A stretch of DNA of 64,000 nucleotides, taken from positions 1 through 64,000 of the forward strand of contig NZ_LMNA01000012.1 in assembly GCF_001422445.1 (NCBI RefSeq), in the 5' to 3' direction. Below are positions 18,363-29,391 of the stretch, one piece after another (positions within the stretch are counted from its first letter, which is position 1; every line of letters begins with the position of its first letter). The position numbers were made by a program, and so were the translations under genes. Below the pieces are notes generated by a model. It was given only the letters and a program-made list of their open reading frames with translations. It had not been told where the DNA came from and searched no databases. This DNA comes from Pseudorhodoferax sp. Leaf274. Lineage in GTDB: Bacteria > Pseudomonadota > Gammaproteobacteria > Burkholderiales > Burkholderiaceae_C.

Positions 18363-19628
18363 ATGACCGATCCTGCCGCCAAGCTCAAGACCCTGGACGA
18401 GGCCCTGGCCCAGCTGATGGGCTATGCCGTGCCGCTGGCCGCCAGCGAGAGCGTGTCCACCTTCGATGCCGACCGCCGTGTGCTGGCGCGCGACGTGGTG
18501 TCCGGCCTGCAGGTGCCGCCGCTGGACAACAGCGCCATGGATGGCTATGCGCTGCGCTGCGCCGATGTGCCTTCCGCGGGCACGGTGCTGCCGGTTTCGC
18601 AGCGCATCCCGGCCGGCAGCACGGGCACTGCGCTTGCCGCGGGCACGGCCGCGCGCATCTTCACGGGCGCGCCCGTGCCCGAAGGCGCGGACGCGGTGGT
18701 GATGCAGGAAGACTGCGAGCCGCTGGACGATGGCCGCATCCGTGTGCGCGCGGTGCCCACGCCCGGCCAGTCCATTCGCCGCGCCGGCGAGGATGTGGCG
18801 CTGGGCACCACGGTGCTCGCGCGCGGCACGCGGCTCACGCCGGCCGCGCTGGGCATGGCCGCCAGCATCGGCCTGGCGCAACTCACGGTCACGCGCCGCC
18901 CGCGCGTGGCGCTGTTCTCCACCGGCGACGAACTCGTGATGCCCGGCGAGGTGCCGCCCGCGCAGATGCGGCCCGGCGCCATCTACAACTCCAACCGGTT
19001 CTTCCTGCGCGCGCTGTTGCAGCGCCTGGGCTGCGAGGTCAGCGACCTGGGCATCGTGCCGGACCGGCAGGACGCCACCGTGCAAGCCTTGCGCACCGCG
19101 GCGCAGCACCACGACCTGGTGCTGACCAGCGGCGGCGTCTCCGTCGGCGAGGAAGACCATGTGAAGCCGGCCGTGCAGGCGTTGGGACGGCTGGAGCTCT
19201 GGCAGATCGCGATCAAGCCCGGCAAGCCTTTCGCCTACGGTGCGATCGCCCGGGATGCGGATGCAGGTGCGGATGCGGATGGCACGGCCTGCCACTTCAT
19301 CGGCCTGCCTGGCAATCCGGTTTCCAGCCTGGTCACCTTCGTCTTGCTGGTGCGGCCCTTCCTGCTCCAGCTGCAGGGCGCCACGCGCATTGCGCCGGCC
19401 GTGGTGCACCTGCCCGCCGCCTTCGAGTGGAAGCGCGCCGACCGGCGCCGCGAGTTCCTGCGCGCGCGCCGCAATGCCGACGGTGCGCTGGAACTGTTTC
19501 CCAACCAGAGCTCGGGCGTGCTGACCTCCGTGGCCGCCTGCGATGGCCTGGTCGACACGCCCGCCGGCCAGCCCATCGCGCACGGCGACACCGTGCGCTT
19601 CCTGCCATTCGAGGACCTGTGGGGATGA
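18363..19628 (+). CDS. moeA: Molybdopterin molybdenumtransferase
   Basis: 421 residues. Domain I/III with VPPLDNSAMDGYAL, then RIFTGAPVPEGADAVVMQED; the MogA-like domain shows FSTGDELV, IYNSNRFFL and the catalytic LTSGGVSVGEEDHV; FIGLPGNPVSS; and a C-terminal domain IV. Inserts molybdate into adenylylated molybdopterin. A short Asp/Ala run (RDADAGADADG) interrupts the usual segment near residue 300, a minor oddity. The stop overlaps moaD start (ATGA). Confidence 0.96.
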   Translation: MTDPAAKLKTLDEALAQLMGYAVPLAASESVSTFDADRRVLARDVVSGLQVPPLDNSAMDGYALRCADVPSAGTVLPVSQRIPAGSTGTALAAGTAARIFTGAPVPEGADAVVMQEDCEPLDDGRIRVRAVPTPGQSIRRAGEDVALGTTVLARGTRLTPAALGMAASIGLAQLTVTRRPRVALFSTGDELVMPGEVPPAQMRPGAIYNSNRFFLRALLQRLGCEVSDLGIVPDRQDATVQALRTAAQHHDLVLTSGGVSVGEEDHVKPAVQALGRLELWQIAIKPGKPFAYGAIARDADAGADADGTACHFIGLPGNPVSSLVTFVLLVRPFLLQLQGATRIAPAVVHLPAAFEWKRADRRREFLRARRNADGALELFPNQSSGVLTSVAACDGLVDTPAGQPIAHGDTVRFLPFEDLWG

Positions 19629-19876
19629 AGCTGCAACTGCGTTATTTCGCCTCGATCCGCGAGGGCCTGGGGCTGGGCCAGGAAGCGGTGCAGACCGAGG
19701 CCGCCACCGTCGGCGCGCTGCGCGACGAACTGCTCGCGCGCGGCGGTGCCTATGCCGAACTGCTGGCCCGGGGCCGCGCCGTGCGCGTGGCCGTGGACCA
19801 GCAGATGCAGGACGAGTCCGCTGCGCTGCACGACGGTGCCGAGGTCGCGTTCTTCCCGCCCGTCACGGGCGGTTGA
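19625..19876 (+). CDS. moaD: Molybdopterin synthase sulfur carrier subunit
   Basis: 83 residues, ubiquitin-like, ending with the required C-terminal Gly-Gly (FFPPVTGG), which is thiocarboxylated to donate sulfur to precursor Z together with MoaE. Start overlaps the moeA stop. Its own stop overlaps the 3-prime end of the oppositely transcribed dapA-family gene by 14 bases. moaE follows only after that gene, so the pair is separated. Confidence 0.95.
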   Translation: MKLQLRYFASIREGLGLGQEAVQTEAATVGALRDELLARGGAYAELLARGRAVRVAVDQQMQDESAALHDGAEVAFFPPVTGG

Positions 19877-20756
19877 GCAGGCCGTCCCCCAGCGCACGCA
19901 GGCGCTGGCGCAGGGCGGGCGAGGCAGAGGTCATCGGGGCGCGCAGGCGCTCGTCCATCAGCCCGGCCTCGGCCAGCAAGGCCTTGATCGGGCCGGGATT
20001 GGGCTCGTCGAACACCGCCAGCACCCAGGGCAGCAGCGGTTGCCAGAGCGCCCGTGCCTCGGCCAAGGTGCCCGCATGCAACAGCGCGATCAGCCGCACG
20101 AAACGCTCCGTGTGCCGGTGCGCGCTGGCCGTGATGGCGCCGCTTGCCCCCAGCGCCATGCTGCTGAAGACCTGCGCGTCCTCGCCGGCCAGCACCGAGA
20201 GCCGGCCGTCGGCGATCAGCGCGGCCGTCTTGACCGCGTCGCCGCCGCAGTCCTTGACGGCCTGGATGCGCGGGTGGTCCGCCAGCGCCAGCAGCGTCTC
20301 CAGCCGCAGTTCCACGCCCGTGCGGTAGGGGATGTCGTAGAGCACCAGCGGCACGGGGCTGGCGTCGGCCAGGGTGCGGAACCAGGTCAGCAGCCCTTCC
20401 TGCGAAGGCCGGATGTAGAACGGCGCCGCCACCAGCACGCCGGCCACAGGCCGCGTGCAGACGGCTTCCAATTGCGCCAGCACGCCTTGCAACCGGTAAC
20501 CGCCCACGCCCATCAACACGGGCAGGCCCTGGGCCGCAGCCAGCGTGGTGTCCAGCACGGCCAGCTGTTCCTCGGCCGTCAGCGCGGCGGCTTCGCCGGT
20601 GCTGCCGCAGGGCACGAAGCCGGCCACACCGCGGCCGGCCAGGTCGCGCACCAGGGCGGCCAGCGCGGCGTGGTCGACGCGGTCGTCGGCGGTGAAGGGC
20701 GTGACCAATGGAATCCACAGGCCGGAGAACAGGGGAGAAGCAGAAGACACAGACAT
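19863..20756 (-). CDS. dapA: DapA family (4-hydroxy-tetrahydrodipicolinate synthase-type) aldolase
   Basis: 297 residues of a class I aldolase TIM barrel. Seen: GLWIPLVTPFTADDRVD, the pyruvate-binding FVPCGSTGEAAALT, the catalytic Tyr in LYDIPYRTGVEL (YNVPGRT in textbook DapA) and the Schiff-base Lys in QAVKDCGGDA. The usual reaction is condensation of pyruvate with aspartate semialdehyde for lysine and diaminopimelate. Motif deviations leave room for another pyruvate aldolase of the family. It sits inverted between moaD and moaE and overlaps moaD by 14 bases. ATG at 20756 is preceded directly by an AAAGGA stretch that is too close to be an ideal ribosome site. Confidence 0.82.
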   Translation of the reverse strand: MSVSSASPLFSGLWIPLVTPFTADDRVDHAALAALVRDLAGRGVAGFVPCGSTGEAAALTAEEQLAVLDTTLAAAQGLPVLMGVGGYRLQGVLAQLEAVCTRPVAGVLVAAPFYIRPSQEGLLTWFRTLADASPVPLVLYDIPYRTGVELRLETLLALADHPRIQAVKDCGGDAVKTAALIADGRLSVLAGEDAQVFSSMALGASGAITASAHRHTERFVRLIALLHAGTLAEARALWQPLLPWVLAVFDEPNPGPIKALLAEAGLMDERLRAPMTSASPALRQRLRALGDGLLNRP

Positions 20757-20993
20757 TCCTTTCGATGGGTACGGGAAGACCGGTGGGGTCGACCATCGAA
20801 GGTGTGCGCGCGCGAAGCTGATGCAGGAGGGCTGCCAAGGGTTCCGTCGCACATCCGACGACGGAACCGCAGCCCCGGTCAGACGAGCGGCGGTTTGTTC
20901 GCTTTTTTCGCGCAGCAGCGGGCCACGGGTGTGGTGCTGGGGGCGATGCAAGCGGACATGGGGCGCGACTATAGCCTGCGCGAGAATCGCCGC

Positions 20994-21476
20994 ATGTCTC
21001 TTTCCCGCGTCAGCATCCAGACCGCCGACTTCGACCTCGGCGCGGAGATCGCAGCCCTGCGCGCGCAGGACGCCCGCGTGGGCGCCGTCTGCAGCTTTGT
21101 CGGCACCGTGCGCGACCACCACCCGGACGCCCCGGGGCAGGTCACGGCACTGGAGCTGGAGCACTACCCTGGCATGACCGAGCGCGCCATCGAGGCCATG
21201 GTCGACGCCGCCTTTGCCCGCTTTCCGCTCTACGGCGTGCGCGTGGTGCACCGCGTGGGTCCCTTGGCGCCCACCGACCAGATCGTGCTCGTGGCCGTGA
21301 CCTCGGCGCACCGCGGTGCCTCCTTCCAGGCCTGCGAGTTCCTGATGGACTACCTCAAGACCCAGGCCCCGTTCTGGAAGAAGGAGCAGACCCCTGAGGG
21401 TGGTCGCTGGGTCGACGCCCGCGTCAGCGACGATGCGGCGCTGGCCCGCTGGGGCATCCAGGCCCGCAACGTTTGA
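20994..21476 (+). CDS. moaE: Molybdopterin synthase catalytic subunit
   Basis: 160 residues. [52 protein letters not shown], the conserved [26 protein letters not shown] split by the catalytic lysines, and a C-terminal ARWG. Forms a heterotetramer with MoaD. Because the inverted dapA-like gene separates it from moaD, it needs its own promoter; TATAGC near 20970 is a weak candidate. Followed by clpB after 91 bases. Confidence 0.96.
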   Translation: MSLSRVSIQTADFDLGAEIAALRAQDARVGAVCSFVGTVRDHHPDAPGQVTALELEHYPGMTERAIEAMVDAAFARFPLYGVRVVHRVGPLAPTDQIVLVAVTSAHRGASFQACEFLMDYLKTQAPFWKKEQTPEGGRWVDARVSDDAALARWGIQARNV

Positions 21477-21513
21477 TCCAGGCCAGCTGTCGGCCCGCTC
21501 CGACAGCGGCGCC

Positions 21514-21542
21514 CTTGAAACGGGCGCATCCTCTCCCCATGT
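21514..21542 (+). promoter_or_regulatory. Sigma-32 (RpoH) heat-shock promoter of clpB
   Basis: CTTGAAA (21514-21520), a 14-base spacer, then CCCCATGT (21535-21542). This equals the sigma-32 consensus CTTGAAA-N11-16-CCCCATNT. The -10 ends 25 bases before the clpB ATG at 21568, giving a short leader. Confidence 0.92.
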
Positions 21543-21567
21543 TCGTTGCAATTCGGAGAACTCGAAC

Positions 21568-24170
<2,603 letters not shown>

Positions 24171-24171
<1 letters not shown>

Positions 24172-24557
24172 TGATCGCGGGCACGCAACAAAGGAGTGAT
24201 GGGGCCGTGGGTGATTTCGTAGCGGGCCTGGTGCGCCTGATGTTGCAGGTGGCACTGCTGGTCGCGGGCCTGGCGGTGGCGGCCGCCTTGCTGCTGGCTG
24301 CCGCCGTGCTGGCCGTGGTGTTCGGCCTGCGGCTGCTGTGGGCGCGCCTCACGGGCCGCCCCTTCATCCTCAAGTTCGGCGGCATGGGCGTGGACCCGGC
24401 CGCCACCTGGCGCCGCTACCGCGACTGGCAGCAGCAGGCCACGCGCCCGCGCGGCCGTGCCCAGGAGCAGGCCCCCGGCGAACCGCCGGCCTTCAGCCCG
24501 CCGGGCGCGATCACCCAGGACGTGCAGGACGTCGAGGCCAAGCCGCCGCGGCACTGA
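24171..24557 (+). CDS. Small membrane protein of unknown function downstream of clpB
   Basis: 128 residues from the ATG that overlaps the clpB stop (TGATG). An in-frame GTG at 24207 with AAGGAG (24191-24196) ten bases upstream is an equally good or better start and would give 116 residues. A long hydrophobic segment (LMLQVALLVAGLAVAAALLL and onward, about residues 23-55) predicts one or two membrane passes. The rest is a basic, Gln/Pro-rich cytoplasmic tail containing FILKFGGMGVDPAATWRRYRDW. I do not recognise the family. Co-transcription with clpB would make it heat induced. Confidence 0.65.
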
Positions 24558-24666
24558 CGCGACACGCGCTGGATGCAGGTCAACACGGCCTGCGGGGCGC
24601 CATGGCCGGTGTTCCTGGGTTGAGCGGCCGGTCTTCCGGGGGAGGGCGGAGCCCGCGTCGGTTGAT

Positions 24667-24685
24667 AATGCGAGATATTCTCATT
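24667..24685. promoter_or_regulatory. Fur box upstream of the ECF sigma gene
   Basis: AATGCGAGATATTCTCATT is a 19-base imperfect palindrome closely matching Fur operators; with flanks GAT...GTC it aligns to GATAATGATAATCATTATC. It touches the first possible start codons of the sigma gene, so the promoter lies within or just before it. Predicts repression in iron-replete cells. Confidence 0.8.
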
Positions 24686-24689
24686 GTCT

Positions 24690-25241
24690 GTGGGCTGGAC
24701 GCCCTCCGTCGCCCCGCCCGTGCTGCAATCGCGCCCTTCCTCCCCGCTGCTGGCGGCGCTGGTCCGCCACTACGAAGACCTGGTCGAGCGGCTGCGCTGG
24801 CGCTTCGGCGACCGGGCGCTGGCGCGCGAGGTGGTGCACGACGTCTGTGTCGACCTGCTCGAGCGGCCGCGCCGCGACCCTGTGGAGCACCCGCTGGCGC
24901 TGCTGCGGCGCATGTCGCACGACCGCGCGGTGGACCGCGTGCGCACGCAGGACCGTGAGCGCCGCTGGGTCGATGCGGCCGAGGTGCTGCCCGACGTGGC
25001 GTCGGAGCAACCCGGCGCGGCGTCGACGCTCCAGGCCCGCCAGGAACTGGAATTGCTCTGCCGCACGGTCGAGGCCATGCCCGAGCGCTGCCGGCTGGTG
25101 TTCGTGATGCACAAGATCCACGAACTGCCGCAGGCCGAGGTGGCCGCGCAGCTCGGCATCTCGCTCAAGACGGTGGAAAAGCACCTGCGCCTGGGCATGG
25201 CGGCCTGCCGGGCGGCGCTGCAGCGCGGGGCAGCGGCATGA
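24690..25241 (+). CDS. FecI-like ECF RNA polymerase sigma factor
   Basis: About 183 residues. Region 2 is visible in LVRHYEDLVERLRWRFGDRALAREVV (sigma2), with HDRAVDRVRTQDRERRW, and region 4 in AMPERCRLVFVMHKIHELPQAEVA plus LGISLKTVEKHLRLG (helix-turn-helix). This is the iron-starvation FecI group. The start is uncertain: GTG 24690 is used because a TTG at 24684 lies inside the Fur box; GTG 24720 is also possible. No good ribosome site precedes any of them. The stop overlaps the fecR-like ATG (ATGA). Together with the next two genes it forms a cell-surface signalling unit. Confidence 0.88.
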   Translation: MGWTPSVAPPVLQSRPSSPLLAALVRHYEDLVERLRWRFGDRALAREVVHDVCVDLLERPRRDPVEHPLALLRRMSHDRAVDRVRTQDRERRWVDAAEVLPDVASEQPGAASTLQARQELELLCRTVEAMPERCRLVFVMHKIHELPQAEVAAQLGISLKTVEKHLRLGMAACRAALQRGAAA

Positions 25242-26068
25242 CGACGAGGCCGCAATCCCCGCCCCCGCCCCCGCCGGCCGACGACGCGCTCGCGCGCCAC
25301 CGCGACGCCTTGCGCGCGCGCTTTCCGCTGCCGCAGCCGCCCGTGCGCCAGCGTGCGCGGCGCAAGGCGGCCACCGCCGCCACGCTGGCGGCCGTGTGCG
25401 CGCTCGGCCTGCTGGGCTGGACCGACCCGGCCTGGCGCACCGAGCGGTTCGCCACGCACGCCGGCCAGCGCCAGGTGCTGAGCCTGTCGGACGGCAGCAC
25501 GCTGACGCTGGATGCGTCCACCCGGCTGCGCGTGGAGCGCCACCTGCGTTCGCGCCGCGTGGTGCTGGAGAGCGGCCGCGCCCTGTTCGAGGTGGCGCCT
25601 TCGGCCTGGCGTGTGTTCACGGTGGACGCGGGCAGCGCGCAGGTCCGGGTGCTGGGCACGGCTTTCGACGTGCGGCGTTGGGACGAGGATGTCGCCGTGA
25701 CCGTGCTGCGCGGCCGCGTGGCCGTGCGCGGCACCGGGCCGGACAGCGCCACGCTGGCGCCCGGGCAGCGTGCCGACGTGGCTGGCGGCCGGCTCGGCCC
25801 CGTGCGCAGCGTGGACGCGCAGGCCGCCACGGCCTGGCGTGAGGGGCGCTTCGTCTTCCAGCGCACGCCGCTGGCCGAGGTGCTGCGCGAGATCGAACGC
25901 TACCGCGGCCGGCCCGTGCGGCTGCTGCAGCCGGAACTGGCCGGCCTCGAAGTCTCGGGCGTCTACCGCATCGCCAATGCCGACGCGCTGCTCGAACTGC
26001 TGCCCACGCTGCTGCCGGTGCGTGTGCAGCATGCCGCCGACGGCAGCGCCACGGTGGCCGCCCGCTGA
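25238..26068 (+). CDS. FecR-like anti-sigma/sigma regulator
   Basis: 276 residues. Short Pro-rich cytoplasmic N-terminus, one membrane segment near residues 45-62 (AATLAAVCALGLLGW), then the periplasmic FecR domain (LSLSDGSTLTLDASTRLRV, VRVLGTAFDVRRW, VTVLRGRVAV) and a C-terminal STN-like end (LAEVLREIERYRGRPVRLL). It relays binding of a TonB receptor plug to the ECF sigma factor. The cytoplasmic N-terminal DUF4880 helix bundle usual in FecR is short here. ATG overlaps the sigma stop, confirming an operon. Confidence 0.9.
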   Translation: MTTRPQSPPPPPPADDALARHRDALRARFPLPQPPVRQRARRKAATAATLAAVCALGLLGWTDPAWRTERFATHAGQRQVLSLSDGSTLTLDASTRLRVERHLRSRRVVLESGRALFEVAPSAWRVFTVDAGSAQVRVLGTAFDVRRWDEDVAVTVLRGRVAVRGTGPDSATLAPGQRADVAGGRLGPVRSVDAQAATAWREGRFVFQRTPLAEVLREIERYRGRPVRLLQPELAGLEVSGVYRIANADALLELLPTLLPVRVQHAADGSATVAAR

Positions 26069-26147
26069 ATTTGTCGCGGCGGGGTAGGGTTGGCGGCGTC
26101 GCCGAACGGCTTCTCTTCGGATGTCCACAACGAAGGAGAGAGAGCCC

Positions 26148-28562
26148 GTGTCACCGTTCCAAGTCACCTTACTTCCCGCGGCACGCCGGCTGCCGCTGTG
26201 GCTGGCCCTGCGGCGCCGCGCAACCGTGGCGGCGGCCGCGGCGCTGCTGGCCGTGGGCGTGCAGGCCCAGAGCGTCGTGCTGGACCTGCCCGCCGCCGCG
26301 CTGGAGCAGTCGCTCCACGCGCTGGCGCAGCGCACGGGCGTGCAGATCATGTTCGCGAGCCAGCTGGCCCAGGGCCGCAGCGCGCCCGCGCTGCGCGGCA
26401 GCTACACGCCGCGCGAGGCGCTGGACCGCCTGCTGGCCGGCAGCGGCCTGTCCGTGCGCGCAGCCGATGGCGGCAAGACCTTCGTACTGGAACGTGGCGC
26501 GCCAGCGCCGTCCGCAGCTGCGCCGGTTGCCGGCAGCGGTGGCGCTCTGCCGGCCGTGCAGGTGGTGGCCGGCGCGGAACGCAGCGCCACGACCGAGGGC
26601 AGCCGCGGCTACGGCGCGCGTGCCGTGACCATCGGCCTGGGCGAGCATTCGCCGCGCGAGACGCCGAATTCCATCAGCGTGGTCACGCGCCAGCGCCTGG
26701 ACGACCAGAACTTCTTCAGCGTCGAAGAGGCCATGCAGTACACGACGGCGCTCAAGGTGACCACCTACGGCACCAACAACTTCAACATCGAATCGCGCGG
26801 CTACAACATCGACCGCTACCAGATCGACGGCGTCTCGTCGTCCGTGCGCGTCTACGAGAACAACTTCAGCCTGGCCATGTTCGACCGCGTGGAGGTCTGG
26901 CGCGGCCCGGCCGGCCTGCTGCAGGGCGCGGGCGACCCGGGCGGCACCATCAACATGGTGCGCAAGCGCGCGCAGGACCAGTTCGGCTTCAACGCCAGGA
27001 CCAGCGTGGGCTCGTGGGACCACTACTACGCCGATGCCGACGTGACCGGCCCGCTCAACGCGGACGGCAGCCTGCGCGGGCGCCTGGTCGTGGCCTACCA
27101 GGACCGGCACTACTTCACCGACTACGCCAGCACGCGCCAGCCCATGGCCTACGGCACGCTGGAGTACGACTTCGACGCCGACACCACGCTGTCGGTCGGC
27201 CACAGCCAGCAGCGCACCACCAACCGGCCGTTCTTCGGGCTGGCGGCCTATGCCACCGGCGGCTACCCGGACATCGCGCGCTCCACCTTCATCGGCGCGC
27301 TGTGGAACCGGCAGGTGCAGCAGTCCGAACGCAGCTTCGCCGAGCTGGAGCACCGGCTGGACGGTGGCGGCAAGCTCACGCTCAGCGCCAACCGCATCGG
27401 GCGCGACAACGCGGGCGAGATCGCCTGGGGCGACAGCATGGTCGACCCGGCCACGGGCGACATGCAGGTGATCCCCTATTTCTCGACCGCCAGGGAGCGC
27501 GAGGTCAACCTGCAGGGCCAGCTGAACCTGCCATTCCGGTGGCAGGGGCTCCAGCAGGAAGTCGTGCTGGGCGCCAGCCGCCAGGTCTTTCGCAGCACCC
27601 AGGCCTACAACTCCAGCACCTGGGGCCAGAACGGCTTCACGCAGAACGTGTTCGCGCCGGATCCAAGCGTGGCCAAGCCCGACATCGCCATCGACGCGCC
27701 GTTCAGCCGGCTGCGGCAAAGCCAGAGCGGCGTGTTCGGCCAGGCGCGCATCAAGCCCATCGCGCCGCTGACGCTGGTGGCGGGCGCGCGTCTGGCCTGG
27801 TTCGAGCACCAGAACCTGCTGAACCGCGCGGCAGACCGCAGCGAGAACGGCAAGCTCGTGCCCTATGCCGGCGCGGTCTTCGACCTGGGGCCCGAGTGGT
27901 CCGTCTACGGCAGCTACAGCAGCATCTTCAACCCGCAGTCCGAAACCAACCGCGATGGCGATTTCCTCAAGCCGCGCCAAGGCCACCAGTTCGAGGTCGG
28001 CTTGAAGGGCGAGCACTTCGACAAGCGCCTGGCCAGCAGCCTGGCCCTCTACCGCATCGAGGACAGCAACCGCGCCATGACCGATCCGGACGCCAACGAC
28101 GCGTCCATCGCCGCGGGCAAGGTCCGCAGCCAGGGCCTGGAGGCCGAGGTCACGGGCCGCATCACGCCGCAGTGGAACCTCACGGCCGGCTATGGCTACA
28201 ACACCACGCGCCAGCTCAGCGCGGCGCCCGAGCAGCTGGGCAAGCCGTTCACCACCGTGTTCCCGCGCCACATCTTCTCGCTGTGGAGCGAGCACCGCTT
28301 CGCCAGCGGCCTGAGCCTGGCGGGCGGCGTGCGCGTGCGCAGCGGCATCTACACGGACGACGGCGGCGTGCGCTGGGGCGCGGGCGGCGTGGCCGTGTTC
28401 TCGGCGCAGGCGGGCTACCAGATCACGCCGCAGCTGCGCGCCACGCTCACGCTGAACAACCTGTTCGACCGCAAGTACATCGACCGCCCCGACGGCTGGA
28501 CGCGCCAGAGCTACTACGGCGAGCCGCGCAGCCTGATGGCCACGCTGAGCTACAAGTACTGA
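26148..28562 (+). CDS. TonB-dependent siderophore receptor with signalling (STN) domain, FecA/FpvA type
   Basis: 804 residues from GTG 26148, chosen because AAGGAG at 26133-26138 lies nine bases before it; ATG 26121 would add nine charged residues and contains the ribosome site. Signal peptide ends at VGVQAQS. STN domain follows (~residues 42-115: LDLPAAALEQSLHALAQRTG, SYTPREALDRLLAGSGL), then the plug (ETPNSISVVTRQRLDDQ, YQIDGVSSSVRV, FDRVEVWRGPAGLLQGAGDP) and the 22-strand barrel ending NNLFDRKYID ... LSYKY with terminal aromatic Tyr. The STN domain predicts that ligand binding activates the upstream FecR/FecI pair. Ligand is probably a ferric siderophore, identity unknown. Confidence 0.92.
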   Translation: MSPFQVTLLPAARRLPLWLALRRRATVAAAAALLAVGVQAQSVVLDLPAAALEQSLHALAQRTGVQIMFASQLAQGRSAPALRGSYTPREALDRLLAGSGLSVRAADGGKTFVLERGAPAPSAAAPVAGSGGALPAVQVVAGAERSATTEGSRGYGARAVTIGLGEHSPRETPNSISVVTRQRLDDQNFFSVEEAMQYTTALKVTTYGTNNFNIESRGYNIDRYQIDGVSSSVRVYENNFSLAMFDRVEVWRGPAGLLQGAGDPGGTINMVRKRAQDQFGFNARTSVGSWDHYYADADVTGPLNADGSLRGRLVVAYQDRHYFTDYASTRQPMAYGTLEYDFDADTTLSVGHSQQRTTNRPFFGLAAYATGGYPDIARSTFIGALWNRQVQQSERSFAELEHRLDGGGKLTLSANRIGRDNAGEIAWGDSMVDPATGDMQVIPYFSTAREREVNLQGQLNLPFRWQGLQQEVVLGASRQVFRSTQAYNSSTWGQNGFTQNVFAPDPSVAKPDIAIDAPFSRLRQSQSGVFGQARIKPIAPLTLVAGARLAWFEHQNLLNRAADRSENGKLVPYAGAVFDLGPEWSVYGSYSSIFNPQSETNRDGDFLKPRQGHQFEVGLKGEHFDKRLASSLALYRIEDSNRAMTDPDANDASIAAGKVRSQGLEAEVTGRITPQWNLTAGYGYNTTRQLSAAPEQLGKPFTTVFPRHIFSLWSEHRFASGLSLAGGVRVRSGIYTDDGGVRWGAGGVAVFSAQAGYQITPQLRATLTLNNLFDRKYIDRPDGWTRQSYYGEPRSLMATLSYKY

Positions 28563-28570
28563 GCCGCGGA

Positions 28571-29140
28571 TCAGAGCGCCGTCAGGTGCTCGAACAGGAT
28601 CACCGTGCCGATGCCGATCAGCAGCAGCCCGCCAATGGCCTCGGCCCAGCGCCCGGCGACCTTGCCCAGAACGCGGCCGACCATCACGCCGGTGGTCACC
28701 ATGGCAAAGGTCGCCAGGCCGATGGCGGCCGCCACGGGCAGGATGTCCACGTCCAGGAAGGCCAGCCCCACGCCCACGGCCATGGCGTCGATGCTGGTGG
28801 CAAAGCCCGTGATGGCCAGCAGCCAGAAGCCATGGCGCGTGGGCTTGTCCTCGGCTTTCGTGTCCGGTGTGCGCAGCGCGCCGACCAGCATGCGCAGGCC
28901 GAGGATGCAGAGCAGCACGAACGCGATCCAGTGGTCCCAGGCCTTGACGTAGCCCGAGGCGGCGTAGCCCAGCGCCCAGCCGACGAGCGGGGTGATGGCT
29001 TCGATCACGCCGAAGATGGCGCCGGTGCGCACGGCTTCGGACCAGCGGGGTTTCTGCAGGGCCGTGCCCTTGCCGACGGCCGCGGCAAAGGCATCGGTCG
29101 ACATGGCCATGGCCAGCAGGGCGGTGGAGGCGAGATTCAT
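28571..29140 (-). CDS. mntP: Manganese exporter MntP
   Basis: 189 residues, six predicted membrane helices in two repeats. The paired signatures [16 protein letters not shown] and [19 protein letters not shown] hold the conserved Asp residues of MntP (DUF204). Exports Mn2+ to prevent toxicity. ATG at 29140 matches family N-termini ([18 protein letters not shown]). The long leader upstream contains a yybP-ykoY-type riboswitch, so expression should rise with manganese. It is convergent with the TonB receptor gene with 8 bases between. Confidence 0.95.
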   Translation of the reverse strand: MNLASTALLAMAMSTDAFAAAVGKGTALQKPRWSEAVRTGAIFGVIEAITPLVGWALGYAASGYVKAWDHWIAFVLLCILGLRMLVGALRTPDTKAEDKPTRHGFWLLAITGFATSIDAMAVGVGLAFLDVDILPVAAAIGLATFAMVTTGVMVGRVLGKVAGRWAEAIGGLLLIGIGTVILFEHLTAL

Positions 29141-29174
29141 GGGGGACTCGTGGTGCGGCCGGGCAAGAGCACAA

Positions 29175-29217
29175 GGGCACGGCCCCGCTGCCCGACCTGC
29201 GTCGCGGGGCCATGCCC
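29175..29217 (-). promoter_or_regulatory. Expression-platform hairpin of the mntP leader
   Basis: Arms 29175-29188 and 29204-29217 pair over 14 bp with one G-U (stem GGGCAUGGCCCCGC with GCGGGGCCGUGCCC). Its 5-prime arm directly follows the aptamer 3-prime end, so the two structures could compete. No strong U-tract follows, so either termination or translation control is possible. Confidence 0.55.
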
Positions 29218-29334
29218 ATGGTCTCGCCAACCGTGCAACGGTTGCCAGCGCCACGGCATGCGAGATGCCGAGTGTGTTGACGCAGGCGCTTCCGAACGGG
29301 GCGGAAGCCGGCTACTCCCCAAGGGAGCCGCGAG
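29218..29334 (-). ncRNA. yybP-ykoY (manganese-sensing) riboswitch of mntP
   Basis: On the minus strand the leader contains GGGGAGUAGCCGGCUUCCG (from 29320 downward), the highly conserved L1 region of yybP-ykoY riboswitches, and ends with GGCGAGACC (29228-29220), the counterpart of the conserved GGCAAGACC. CUCGC at 29334-29330 can pair with GCGAG at 29227-29223 to close the element. It lies 80 bases before the mntP start; family knowledge links this riboswitch to Mn2+ and to mntP in proteobacteria. Confidence 0.88.
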
Positions 29335-29391
29335 TATAGGCAGCCGCGAATGTCCCGGCGATGGGAGAAAGTTGCATTCGCGGCCGGCCGC

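Noticed and set aside
24684..24686. TTG at 24684 as the sigma factor start
   Set aside because: It lies inside the Fur box, has no ribosome site, and GTG codons follow at 24690 and 24720.
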